A DNA stretch of 64,000 nt from Cynocephalus volans (taxonomy: Eukaryota > Chordata > Mammalia > Dermoptera > Cynocephalidae): assembly GCF_027409185.1 (NCBI RefSeq), contig NC_084465.1:26081864-26145863 (forward strand). The letters run 5' to 3'. Shown in pieces: positions 53,570 through 64,000 of the stretch. The notes under the pieces are model-generated. The model did not search any database. It was not told where the DNA came from and worked only from the letters and a program-made list of their open reading frames with translations. How positions within the stretch are numbered: the stretch's first letter is position 1; each line of letters starts with the position of its first letter. The translations under genes and the position numbers were made by a program.

Positions 53570-54660
53570 TGCTTTTGGTTTCCAGTAATAGAAATGTACT
53601 TGTGCTAGCATAAGCCAAAAGGGGGATTAATATAAGAATCTGCTAGTAAAGTGTCATGGCACCTATGAGTGTGTAGACAGATGGGCCTTAAGAATGAACT
53701 GGAACCAGGGATTTGAAAACCAGCAGAACTTCCTATCTCATCTCGCTGCCCCTCTGCTTCATTTTTTTCTTTCTGTTACAACCTGCTTTCTCTGGTTCCC
53801 AATCTACATGGAGAGAAATGTAGACCCTAAAGACCTGCTCTAGGTCCAGTCACCCAGAGAAAGACTGATCTCTTTCCTGGTCCCAATTCCAAATTCTCAG
53901 GAAGGGACTCAGATTGGAAAAAAGTTCTACTGCAATCAACGCCAGGTCAAGGTAAAGGTGGGTGGCAGTGGGCAGGATCACACTGTGCCAACACTCGTGA
54001 GAATGTGGGAAAGAGGCTCCTAGAAAAGCAAAGGGATAGTGCAGTCAACACAAAATGTCTGAAACATTTATAAGGACCTTTTCTCAGTTAGTAATAACTT
54101 TCACCATCATCACCACCACTGGCAAAGCCACAGGCCCCCATCAAAGTAGTATGTACACATTATTTCCTTAACAACTTAGGCATTACAGAGCACTTTCTAG
54201 GTAAAAGGAGCTGCTCCAGAAATATACAGGATAAGAAAATAACTAAGACCCTGTATCAGCTGCAAGTAACAGAAAAACCAACTTACAACACTTAAACAAT
54301 AAGGAGAATTATCTTGCCTGGCAAGAAATCCAAAATTAGGATGGTTCCAGAAAGTGTTAATTTAGCAGCTCAGGACCTAGTCTTTTCCAGATTTCTACTC
54401 TGTCATATTCAGGCTGCTGCCCTCACGGACACAAGTTAGTGCTCACAGATCCAGTCATCATGCGCAGATTTGACAACATCCACCAACAGAAAAGGGACCA
54501 TTTCTTTTCTCTGCATGTCTCTTTTAAGGTTGAAGAAACTATTCTTGGAATGTCCCCACCAGCAAACTTTCCTTCCCAGAATTAGATGACATGCTCATGC
54601 TTGACCCACTCACTGCAAGAGGAATGGTGCCACCATGATTGGCTTAGATCGATCAGGACG
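53570..54660. repeat. Two copies of an unnamed dispersed repeat
   Basis: Stretches at about 53570-53960 and 54235-54660 share the plan 'AAGTAACAGAAA ... CAACTT ... lymph-like TTTCTCTGC ... ATTGG' and resemble old mammalian interspersed sequence. I cannot name the family or give exact ends. Confidence 0.3.
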
Positions 54661-56989
54661 GAACTCTAAAGTCGTGCAAGGGGGGGGGGACATAGGAACA
54701 AAACGGGGATCTGCCTGAAAGGAAGAAAGGAAAACAATCAACGGAGGTTACTACAGACCCTTTCTGTATCTGAACGGGTGCAATCAGAGAAAAGAGACAA
54801 AAATACTCCAGCCCTACGTGGCGTTTCTCCAAGCCCTTTTGTCTCTGGCTCAACTCTCTGACCTGCCAGTCTTACTAACCCTTGCTGTAGACCCTTCCAC
54901 TGGGACCTGGTTTTTATTCTCCCTGCCTCCCCCTTTTGATTTATACTAATTAGTAGCAGAGTTGGCTCCCTGCCTGGCGTTCTCACTGCTAAATCAAGAT
55001 TTTGAACACATGAAACTTTATGGTGACAGAGGGCCTTAATAAACAAAGACAATTATAGACAACAGGCCCCTGTAATAAGGCAGCTTGAGGAACTGCCTGT
55101 GAAAGCGGCCAACCTCAGAAGATAAAAGATAAGAACTATAAAACCCTATTGCCCAGGATCATACAATTTTTGTCTTAAAAAAAGAATTTCATGCATTTCC
55201 TTTTGTGCAATGAGGAATAAGTTATTCAAAAAAGGACAAGTATAATTTTATTTGTAATGCATCTTTCTCCTGCCAGTCTTCCTACTTCCAGTCTACATAT
55301 GAAAAAAGCTGTTTTCTATTTCCTTTTGTAGCATCGTTAAGTTTAGATATTAAGTGCAGCTCTTCTTTACACCAAAAAGTGCCTGTACTTTAATATTCAG
55401 TTGGTGTGTAATAGATACAAAAACAGAAAAAAAGGATTTTCTCCCTTCTGGTTTTCTTCTCCACCCCTGAATGCTCGTGCCTGATTTGTACTCCCCCCTT
55501 ACCCTCCTATCCACCCCTTTGACCACATGTTCCTGACAGATAGAGAATATCCAGGTGGCCTGGTACTTGGAAACTTGTCAGATGTTACTCAAAGCAATAA
55601 AGAACACATCATACAAGTCTTTGGCATATTGTTACAGGGAAACCCTGTTTAGAATTCACTAATTGGGAATTTGTGATAATTTGAGGAAGGGCTGGGTGAA
55701 GTTAACCTTTGTCTATCCATAAAAAAAAAAATAAATAAATAGGAGTTCACTGAAGTTCTGAATAGTAGTGTAAACAAGATTGGAAGAGGAATAATTATCT
55801 ACTTAAAAGAACCAGTTGTTTTGAAAAGCTTTAGAAGTATTCTTTTCCATACAAACAGGGTAATTATGATTTAAACAAAGACTAGCCTGTTTCTTAGGCT
55901 TCTTTGAAATGTCAATTACAAATTACTCTTGTCTATTCACCAAGGCAAAAGCCACCCCTGTGTACCAGGCAACAGTTGGTTCGCTTGCTTCCACTTAATA
56001 TATTTGAAAATAATAAACCTGAAGGGCTTTCAAAGTAGTATAATTTAATTCAAGCTTTTCACTAATCTAAACAGTGGTCCATCCTATACTGTGGGTGAAG
56101 ATTTACTAATTACCGACACACAACAATCAGGAATGCATGGAGTGACTACTGCCTTCACTAACTTAGTGGTACAGCTGGATAACAGGAAAATCTACAAAGA
56201 AAACCCCTCTAGAGCAGTGACTTTTTTATCTTACCATAGTATGAAACACATTTTGCATTGCAACTCAGTACACACGCACTGAAACAAAAACAACACTTAC
56301 CCTTATTATGTGGGATACTCTACTGTTTTCTATCAATTTGTTAATAAATGCCAGTCACAACGCACTAAATTGCTTTTGCAATCTATTAATGGGTTGCTGT
56401 TTTGAAAACACTGCTCTAGAATATGTTGGGAGACAGTACTCCTTCATGGGAGAAAGGGGTCGGCGGGGGAGAGCTGTAGTTGCTCTTTGCTTTTCTTGAT
56501 GGTGTCCAGCTTGATGCAGGGCCTGTGGGAGCCACCTACCCTGGGATGGAGCAGGGCACCTACTGGTACAAGAGCTCTCACTCCCCCTGCTAGCCCTGTC
56601 TGAAACCAGATCCTCTCCTTCTCTCAACCCCTGACCATTATCCTCACTGCTCTAGTCCTCACTGCCTCTTGCTCCTCAACATTCAGTGCAAAGTTCATTG
56701 CTACCCTCACCAACCCTTCCAGCTATGTCTCTATTTCCCTTTTTTTCTTAAGCTGGCCAGGTTTAGCCTCTGCTGATGAGGCACACTGACTCTGTAAGGC
56801 CTCTTAACCGAACAGTGTGAACCCTCTCCAGCTCACTTCTAACTGCTCCCATCTCTGCTCAGTTTCTGACTCTTCACTCTATTTTCCATTAACAGTCTTT
56901 CTCTGGGATCTCTGGACTCAGTTTGGTATTTGGTATTTGGTGTCCCATGTTTTTTATCTAATTGCTGTCCATTAAGGACATGGATCATA
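54661..56989. other. Intergenic
   Basis: No gene or named repeat recognised. A G run at 54680-54689. Confidence 0.45.
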
Positions 56990-57080
56990 GGGCCAGCCCG
57001 TGGCTCACTTGGGAGAGTGCGGTGCTGACGACACAAAGTCAAGGGTTAAGATCCCCTTACTGGTCATCTTTTAAAAAAAA
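56990..57080 (+). mobile_element. CYN-like tRNA-derived SINE
   Basis: GGGCCAGCCCGTGGCTCACT, TGGGAGAGTGCGGTGCTGAC, GGGTTAAGATCCCCTTACTGG and A tail. Target duplication GACATGGATCAT/AACATGGATCAT. Confidence 0.92.
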
Positions 57081-57124
57081 GAACATGGATCATGTATTAT
57101 TATGATGAAAAAAGAAATCATTGT

Positions 57125-57325
57125 GGTCAGACAAGACTCAAGACTCAGCTCCCCCACATTTACCAGCTGGATAACCTTGGGTATATTATTTAATCTCCAC
57201 AAGCCTCAGTTTTATCACCAGTCAAATTGGGATAATACCTATCTTGCGTGCTGTGAAAACTTGTAAAGATTTATAATCTTCATAAAGTGTCTGCTTCATG
57301 CCTGGCATTGACAAGCTTGTTATTA
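57125..57325 (+). mobile_element. MIR-type SINE
   Basis: TTTACCAGCTGGATAACCTT, CCTCAGTTTTATCACCAGTC and GGGATAATACCTATCTTGCG match MIR. Confidence 0.75.
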
Positions 57326-57379
57326 ATGTTGCTGTTATTACTGGCTTAGATTTAACCTACTGGCTCATCTCTTCTCCCA

Positions 57380-58030
57380 TCAAAACTTGGATAGGAAGTA
57401 CTCAGTTTCCTTGGGTTCAGGTTTCAGGACGCACTGGGTTTCAAGTCTCTCCCTGAGGTCTCAGGACCCTCCTCAAGGCCCTCCCCTAGAAGAGAGTCAC
57501 TGTTGCTGGTTGGACCTATTTTGGGCAGCAAAGGGAGGGAAATTGAGACCTCAGGAGGCTGATTTATGTAAATCCAGCAGTGAGGTATGCTCAGTAAAAA
57601 GGGGTTATAATAACCCTAATAGCTGAACATGCTCAGCGAAGTGGAATTTATCTTCATTAGATAGCATGAATAGGTATTAGATAGCAAAACTATAAAAGTT
57701 GAATCCCAGCAGAGAGCGAGGCTGTTGCTCACTTTCCTGGGACCAACCTGCACTTCACTGGCTGAGGTGTGTATACTTTCTTTTTTATCAAACTTACCTT
57801 CAGCAAGGGGCTGCTTATTCTCTTGAGTCAGCCTGCACTTTGTGCTAAACTTTAAGTATGTATTTCTTACTTTTGTATTAAAATTGGTGTGGGCCCTGCT
57901 CAGTCTCTGGACTTAGGCTGCACTCTCTCTGTGAAATCTGTATCTCTTATTCGTTACATTAAACCTGTTCTCACTTTCTGCTGTGATCTGCCCTTGAATT
58001 CTTTTCTGTGGTGGAGTCAACGAACTAGTA
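57380..58030 (+). mobile_element. Possible ERV LTR
   Basis: ACTATAAAAGTTGAATCC resembles a TATA box, followed by repeated 'AAGTATGTATTTCTTAC' and 'ACATTAAACCTGTTC' modules and a TTGAATTCTTTTCTGTGG end. The arrangement fits an LTR, but both edges are uncertain. Confidence 0.35.
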
Positions 58031-59024
58031 AGAGGATGGAGTGGGTTGAGGCTGGCCATCAGGCCTCCCAGACCCTACTCCTCTGGCATCATAATCACAC
58101 TACCCTACCCAATTCTGGAGGGCACATACTGGTTCAGAATTTGAGACTGTTTACCCTGTAGCCCATGGTTCCCAGCTCCCCCATTCCCCAACTCCTCTCC
58201 AAACACCTCTTACATGCATCCATCTCAGTGGGACCCTTCCCTGAGTCTCATAGTTCCCTGCATCCCAGTTCCTGATAAGAATGTATTCGATGTAGGTGGA
58301 CATTGCCACAGAGGTTAGTTCTGATACTTAGCTGCATGGATGAGCCACAGAGGGGTGGTAAGCCCAAGAATTCCATGCCTCCCTTAAGCAAGCCACCCAG
58401 ACAGATTACAGCCTTCCACAAAGACAACCAGAGAACACCTAGTTTACACCATTCACAAGGAGGGACTAAAGAGGGGACTGTTCTGCAGCCCAAGGTCCCC
58501 ACCCTAAGAGCCCACACCAGGCTCTGCACAAAAGCAACATCCAATCTGTCTAGTGTTTGCAGCCCTAGTTCCATGAATGATCTCCCACTTCATCAGTTCT
58601 GCACCTCACTGGTTAACCCCGTCCCAATGCACCTGGCTGTGCTTTGCTTCTCTTCCTACCATCCTTGCCTTATCCCTTTGATTTGATGCCATTCTCTCCT
58701 TGGCTTTGATGTCTTCCCAGCTATGTTTAGCCTCTGTTTTTGGTTTAATGTACTCATATTTTATCCTGGTTAATCCCTCCAAATTTATAGGATTTATAAT
58801 CCCCACACATTTCAACTCCACACTGATTCCTTCTGCCTATATAGATTCCATCTCCCATACCCAAATCTGGTCTCTTCTAGCCCCATGGATGAGACCAGGA
58901 AAAGTAGAAGTCTTTGACATAAGAGTCATCTCTTTGGATAATAGTGTCATTGGCTCATATTGTCAATCTAAAGCAAAACATTTGATGCAGGGACCCTTAC
59001 TCTGTTATCTGAAAAATAGCCATT

Positions 59025-59388
59025 GTTGCTATAGTTTGAATATGCCCCCCAAAGTTCACGTGTTAGAAATTTAATCCTAATGCAACAGTGTTAAGGGGTA
59101 GAACCTTAAAGACGTGATTACTTCACAAGGGCTTTGTCTTCATGAATGGATTAATGCCATTATCATGGGAGTGGGTTCCTGATAAAGTTAGTTTGGCCCT
59201 CTCTTGCTCTCTTGCACTCTCTTACCTTTCTGCCTTGTACCATGGGATGATGCAGTATGAAGGCACTTCCCAGATGCCGGCCCTTGATATTGGACTGCCC
59301 AGCCTCCTGAACTGTGAGAAATTTCTTTTCTTTATAAATTACCCAGACTGTGGTATTCTGTTATAGCAATGCAAAACAGACTAAGACA
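59025..59388 (+). mobile_element. MST-type MaLR LTR
   Basis: TATAGTTTGAATATGCCCCC at the start, CATGAATGGATTAATGCCAT in the middle, TTTCTTTATAAATTACCCAG and AACAGACTAAGACAG at the end. Confidence 0.85.
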
Positions 59389-59811
59389 GTCCTCCTCCAA
59401 TAGCCTGGTGAGTTTTATCTGTTTAGACATCATTTATGACTGTGCGAAAAGTGGTGACTAACTTACCTTGAAATCAGTATCTTCTATCTTCAAAGAATAA
59501 TGATTAAGATCATAGTAATTAAGAGCCTGAACTCTGAAGCCAGAGATTTGGGTTTAAATCCTGCCTCTGCAACTTACTACTGTATTTTGAACTTGGTTCT
59601 TTTGTTGTTGTTGTTGTTTTGGGGGGGGGGGGAATGAGGGATTACTACTTAGATAACAGGAAAATTTAAGCATCTTGATAATATCTAGCTGGAAATATCA
59701 GAATTATTCACTAAGTTGTGGATACTGGCCTCTGCCCTGATTCCTCTTCTTCTGTTTCCCCAGATCCTCCGCTTTGCATTCTTGAATCCCTTTGTGTATA
59801 CATACATGGGC

Positions 59812-59899
59812 AGGGGGAGCTGGCCAGTTTGAGGATCTGAACCCTTGACCTTGGTTTTACCGCACCACACTCTAACCAAGTGAGCCGACCGGCCAGCTC
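59812..59899 (-). mobile_element. CYN-like tRNA-derived SINE
   Basis: Minus strand: GAGCTGGCCGGTCGGCTCAC, TTGGTTAGAGTGTGGTGCGG, GGGTTCAGATCC as B box. Its tail is eroded and no clear target duplication is visible. Confidence 0.8.
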
Positions 59900-61807
59900 T
59901 CTTATATATTGACTCAACTGCATTCTTTTTCTGTCATGTTGTCTGGCACTGTGATAAGCCTCAGAGACACAAAGATGACAAATCATAGACTCTACCTTTA
60001 AGGGTAGATAAATAAACATAGGGGACAGAGACTTACAAATAAATCCATTCATCACAATGTTAAAGGGGCTGAGACAGAGAGCTTTCCAGGGAACACTGGT
60101 GCATGAGGGAGGGCATGGTGAGTGCTGCCTGAGGAACGAAGTGAAGGAGGGTGTCAAGGAGTAAGGAAAGCTTTTGTGGAAAAGGTTGATGCTTGAGCTG
60201 AATTCTGAAGTTGTCCAGATTCTTACTTGGGCAATCTAAGACAAAGTTCCCACAAATAGGCTCAGAAATGTCAGCCATGTCTTCAGTTATACTGGCTTAT
60301 TCCCAATGGTTGAGGTTTCCACACTGCCTCCCAGATCTCTTTGTTGCAATCAGTTAAGGAAGCTGCTGTTATTAGCAATGACTCCTGGACCCGAAGTTAC
60401 AGCTCTCTGGTCTCTGTCCCCATTTCTTTCCTGTTCTCCATGAAAGGCTCAGTCTTTAGTATTAGGCTGTAGTCTTAAGCATATATAGCACCCAGTTCCT
60501 TCCCCAAGACTTAAGCTCTTCTTTGAACTCTAGCCCTGTGACCAGAATCCCTGCTGCTTTATCTTGCCTCTGCCAGCCTTCTCCTCTGGGATCTGGGCCT
60601 TGTTTCATATCTCAGCTGGGGTCCTGCCATCAAAATGGAGAATGATCTCCAGAATGACAACCCATCTACCTAGGCCTGCCTGAATTCCCTACATCTGGGG
60701 TCTCCACTTAACTGAAAAATCCAGCTTTAACCATGCCTGGATTGTGGCTAACTTGTGACAAAGACCCTCCCTTTGACCAAACTTTAGTCAGGCTCCTCTG
60801 AGCCCTCTTCTCGACTAGGCCTCTACCTTGGCCCCATCCTGTCTTTGGCCTGCCCAGCCCAGTTTTAGCAAGAATCCCACTGAGGTTAGTGAGAGTCTCC
60901 CCATCCTTGATATCTGATCATCCCTGATATCTGATCAAGTTCCTCACCCTCCAACTTCGTTTTATATTTGGCCTGTCTTTAGCAAGAATCTTATTAGGCC
61001 AATTTAGCAGGAATCCCCCTATTCTTGATGTCTCCTCTTAGTAATTTTCTATCCGCTAGCCCCCACAATCCTGCTCCTTGGCTATAAATTTGCACTTGTC
61101 CTTGTTGTATTCAGAGTTGAGCTCAATTTATCTCCCCTATTGCAACAGTGTTGACCTCTATGCAATAGTCTTGGATAAAGTCTTCCTTCCCATTTTAACA
61201 AGCGTCAGAATAATTCTCTCTTTAACACTTGCCATGCCCTTTGGACAGCAACCATGGGCAGCCCATGGCCCAGCTGCCCTACTGGGTCATGCTGCCTCCC
61301 CTCCCTGATCAGCTCTAGGAATCAGGTATTATTTCAGGCTCTCAAGCTCCTCTTCCTTACCAACTCCTACCAACATGTGTAGCAATATAACTCTGGTAGA
61401 GTCACCCAAAAATATAAACCTAGACAGGATAGGCCAATTCTATTCCAACCAACTTCACCCAGTTGATTCAGTCAGTCAGGTAATCAAAAGATACGAATAA
61501 ATTTAAATGGTTTCCCAACATAAATAATATATTTTCAAAGAGCTTTCTTATTTGTATTATAGATATAAACAAAATACATACACTCAAGGCATAAAATATC
61601 TGTCTTGTGCTCTTTCGAATAAAAAAATCATAGTGAATGCAGATCTTTGGTGTTCCAATGGTGCTATAAACAAATTAACTGGCCTTTTTTTTTTAACACA
61701 AAATTGTCTGAAATTTTACCTCTTGGGTTCCAAGTGTGTTTTTGTTGCTAGTAGAGAGACTTTATTGTAAAAGTCTCCTCACCCAGAGCTCTGGTGATTT
61801 TTCATGT
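59900..61807. other. Intergenic, 3' flank of SSMEM1
   Basis: Some old interspersed-looking text at 60000-60250 that I cannot name; nothing gene-like. Confidence 0.45.
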
Positions 61808-61813
61808 TTTATT
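61808..61813 (-). promoter_or_regulatory. SSMEM1: Polyadenylation signal of SSMEM1 (AATAAA)
   Basis: Canonical AATAAA on the minus strand about 45 bp after the SSMEM1 stop codon. Confidence 0.6.
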
Positions 61814-61858
61814 AATCTCTTTCACTTGGCTTGAAGTAAGGTAAGGACTTTATAAAAT

Positions 61859-62355
61859 TCAAAATGTACTGAATTTTGTGTTAATGTCAGGTATAGAATT
61901 TTCCTCTTGAGTATCTCCCTTCGTTAGGGTTGTTACCGAAATGTTCTGTAGGAAATGGCGTGCCAACCATTCATTGGTTCTCATGGCTTTGCAGCGGAGG
62001 CAGGGCCTTTCCCTGACATGATGATTTCCCAGATTCCTTTGACTCTGAGCTGTTTTTCTCCTCTTAATACTTGCTGGTGATGGGTGGTGTTCACTTTCAC
62101 TCTCCTTCCATGAGGAGGCTCCTGAGTTAGATTCTTCACTGTCACACTCAGTAGTATCACTGTCGTGTTGTATCCGATTCACCTGGTTCAATTGAGAATG
62201 ACACCTAGATCGTCTTTGTTCCAGACAGGCATTGACCAAGGCCACTTCTGAGTCCGTTACAGGGGTAAGTTGGCTCTGCTTTGGTTTCTTCATCATTTGT
62301 GAAGAGTCCCAGGCATCATCATTGCTTTGCCATTTATAGGAAGTATCTTTGCTTG
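61859..62355 (-). CDS. SSMEM1: SSMEM1, last coding exon (partial gene)
   Basis: Serine-rich single-pass membrane protein 1, a little-studied protein mainly expressed in testis. This exon encodes the C-terminal 164 residues or so of about 244: ASKDTSYKWQSNDDAWDSSQ, then KKPKQSQLTPVTDSEVALVN, then DSDTTECDSEESNS and SSWKESESEHHPSPASIKRR, ending DINTKFSTF with TGA at 61859-61861. Each block matches human SSMEM1 closely. The acceptor is a good pyrimidine tract ending attag, and the exon starts inside an Ala codon. The serine-rich acidic patch and basic KRRKTAQSQR stretch lie on one side of the membrane. The transmembrane segment lies in upstream exons that I do not find before position 64000, so they should be outside the window. 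Confidence 0.92.
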
Positions 62356-64000
62356 CTAATAACCAAAAAACAAATTAACAATTTAGGCACATTGATGGTT
62401 GCTATAACTTCACATTGCCTAAGAAAGCCCATGGCACATGTGGGCTCATTATTAGTGATCAGTGGTCAAGCCACCACTTTTCCCTAGTCATTTGCAAGTG
62501 TTAGCAGCTAACTGCATTTTCCAGTAGCATGCCCCATGTCCTACAGACCAGAGGGGTCAGACGCTTGACATATCACTTTTGATGTTTTACAGACCCCAAA
62601 TATAAGATCAAGACACTTTTTTTCCTTTGCTTTGAAGTTTTAAAGATTCGAGTGTGTACACGAATGTGATTTGGGTAGCAGGAACTGAAAAGCATCTTCT
62701 CCTTATGCAGTGGTGTGCTGGAGTTGACTTGCACCAGCTTATAAGAGCTGGACAAACTTTCAGGAATGCAATGAGATGGTTAAACACAGCCATTATTAAA
62801 AATTAAATCAAGCTGGTTCAAAGGTAATGAGTTATCTCAATTGACTGTTCATGGTCAGTTACAGACTGAACTCATTCTACTCTTCTCCCTATTCTCACTA
62901 CTGCACTTGACTAGTCTTAAAAAAAAATTAAATTACACAAACTTACAATGAGATCAATTTACTAAGAATAAAGGTAATAAGTATTTGAAACCCATCACTT
63001 CCTAATTATCTTACTACACATATGCTGTTAACATTATTTACGTCTATTGTATCTGGATGTCAACAACACTATGTGAGGGTGTGCTCCTGTGCATCTCTTC
63101 CCAACTCCTTGTTCACTGGTACCATGTCAGTAGCTTGAAACCAGCTCTGGTGGGAATATTTATACCATGGAAATAAGCAAACACTACACATCAGGGCTTG
63201 ATGTATGTTGGTGTTGATTGCCTAGGCTTAGGAAAGTGATGGAGAATATGTTAGTAATGCAGATTATATTTTATGGTCATGCCTGTAGCTACCACATTGT
63301 GAATAGCACCAAAAATGAGAAAATATTCTTCCAGTATTCTAAAACTAATCTCTGTTTCAGCAAAGAAGTTCACTCATATCATTGACAACCAAGTTAAGTT
63401 CCAGCATACATCTTCTGTTTCACTTTCACCTACTCTTTAACATAGAGGAAAACAACATTTATGCTGGAACTACACTTGTTCGTCAACTGTAGCCAGGGAT
63501 TGGCTAAGGATGCAAGGGTCTGCCAAAAATCAAGGAGAGCATTTTGTGAGAATCAGTTGTCTATATAGAATTTACCATGAAGAGTATTGTATATTTTATT
63601 ATTTATGAATTTTGTGATATACATCCTTTACATCAGTAAGAATTTTAACAAACATATATATACACACATATATACACATTTTTTGGAGAGCCAGTTGTTA
63701 GACATTTACCAGCACATCACTGCTTATAGGTTATCAAAAAAAAAAGTCATATACAGCTCATAATCCTGTCATGGAACTAACAATGAAGGTGTGTAAAGGG
63801 CAAACCATGTGAAGGGAGAGTACTGAGGAATAAAAATAGAGCTCGAGCTCTACCTACCAGTAATTCATAGCTTCTAGTGACTGTGCTGAAGCCACTAAGC
63901 TGTCCTGCATTAGGGAACAGAAAAGCAAGGAGCCCACCCAGTGGGCCTTCACTGGTGTGGAGAGAAGCCTTACAACACTCTCGGCTGTTCACCTCTGCTG
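62356..64000. other. SSMEM1 intron
   Basis: Sequence upstream of the last SSMEM1 exon. MER3-like pieces and a TA/CA-rich stretch at 63650-63680. I do not see the transmembrane exon here. Confidence 0.55.
62708..63724. mobile_element. MER3-like fragments in SSMEM1 intron
   Basis: CAGTGGTGTGCTGGAG at 62708 and ACCAGCACATCACTG at about 63708-63722 are inverted. The stretch 63080-63240 resembles the interior of the element at 53364-53560. It may be one longer element or several copies. Confidence 0.35.

Noticed and set aside
1-64000. CRISPR array, bacterial operon or phage content
   Set aside because: No spaced direct repeats; introns and vertebrate repeats throughout.

Overview
This is a stretch of a mammalian nuclear genome. 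It has split genes with GT-AG introns, many L1, MIR, L2 and MaLR fossils, and at least ten tRNA-derived SINEs of one family. The SINE sequence (tRNA-like head of the type 'GGCCxGCCCGTGGCTCACTTGGGAGAGTG', or 'GGCTGGCCGGTT-GCTCAGTTGG', with A-rich tail) resembles the CYN family of colugos (Dermoptera) as I remember it. A colugo such as Galeopterus is my best guess for the species, at moderate confidence only.

All recognised genes lie on the minus strand, so transcription runs from high to low coordinates. From upstream to downstream they are: the last coding exon of SSMEM1 (61859-62355); about 18.5 kb of intergenic repeats; a CPA2 locus with all 11 exons (43315 down to 25126); about 2.4 kb of intergenic sequence; and a complete CPA4 gene with 11 exons (22692 down to 2830). 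The order SSMEM1, CPA2, CPA4 on one strand is the same as on human chromosome 7q32. CPA5 and CPA1 would be expected just beyond position 1.

CPA4 is intact. The exons join to 421 codons plus stop, the same length as human CPA4. The secretory signal, propeptide, zinc ligands, substrate-binding arginines and tyrosine, and catalytic glutamate all fall at the positions expected from bovine carboxypeptidase A plus 112.

The main discovery is that the neighbouring CPA2 is dead. Every exon can be found and nearly all splice sites survive, but the reading frame carries four in-frame stops (exons 1, 2, 3 and 9), six frame-shifting indels (+7, -1, -1, +4, -11, -1 in exons 1, 4, 7, 8, 9 and 11), a GT-to-AT change in the first splice donor, and loss of the Arg145-equivalent substrate-binding residue. 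This is a unitary pseudogene of a pancreatic digestive protease beside a healthy paralogue.

Other points of interest are a GC-rich element inside CPA4 intron 1 with an NRF1 palindrome and an RFX-like box, a GC-box plus inverted-CCAAT cluster in CPA2 intron 5, a SINE with a perfect 20-bp palindrome in its head, a CR1/L3-clade LINE fossil, and SINEs nested in L1s and solo LTRs. The rest is ordinary intronic and intergenic repeat-rich DNA. Repeat family names are from memory, and repeat boundaries are approximate unless target-site duplications are quoted.
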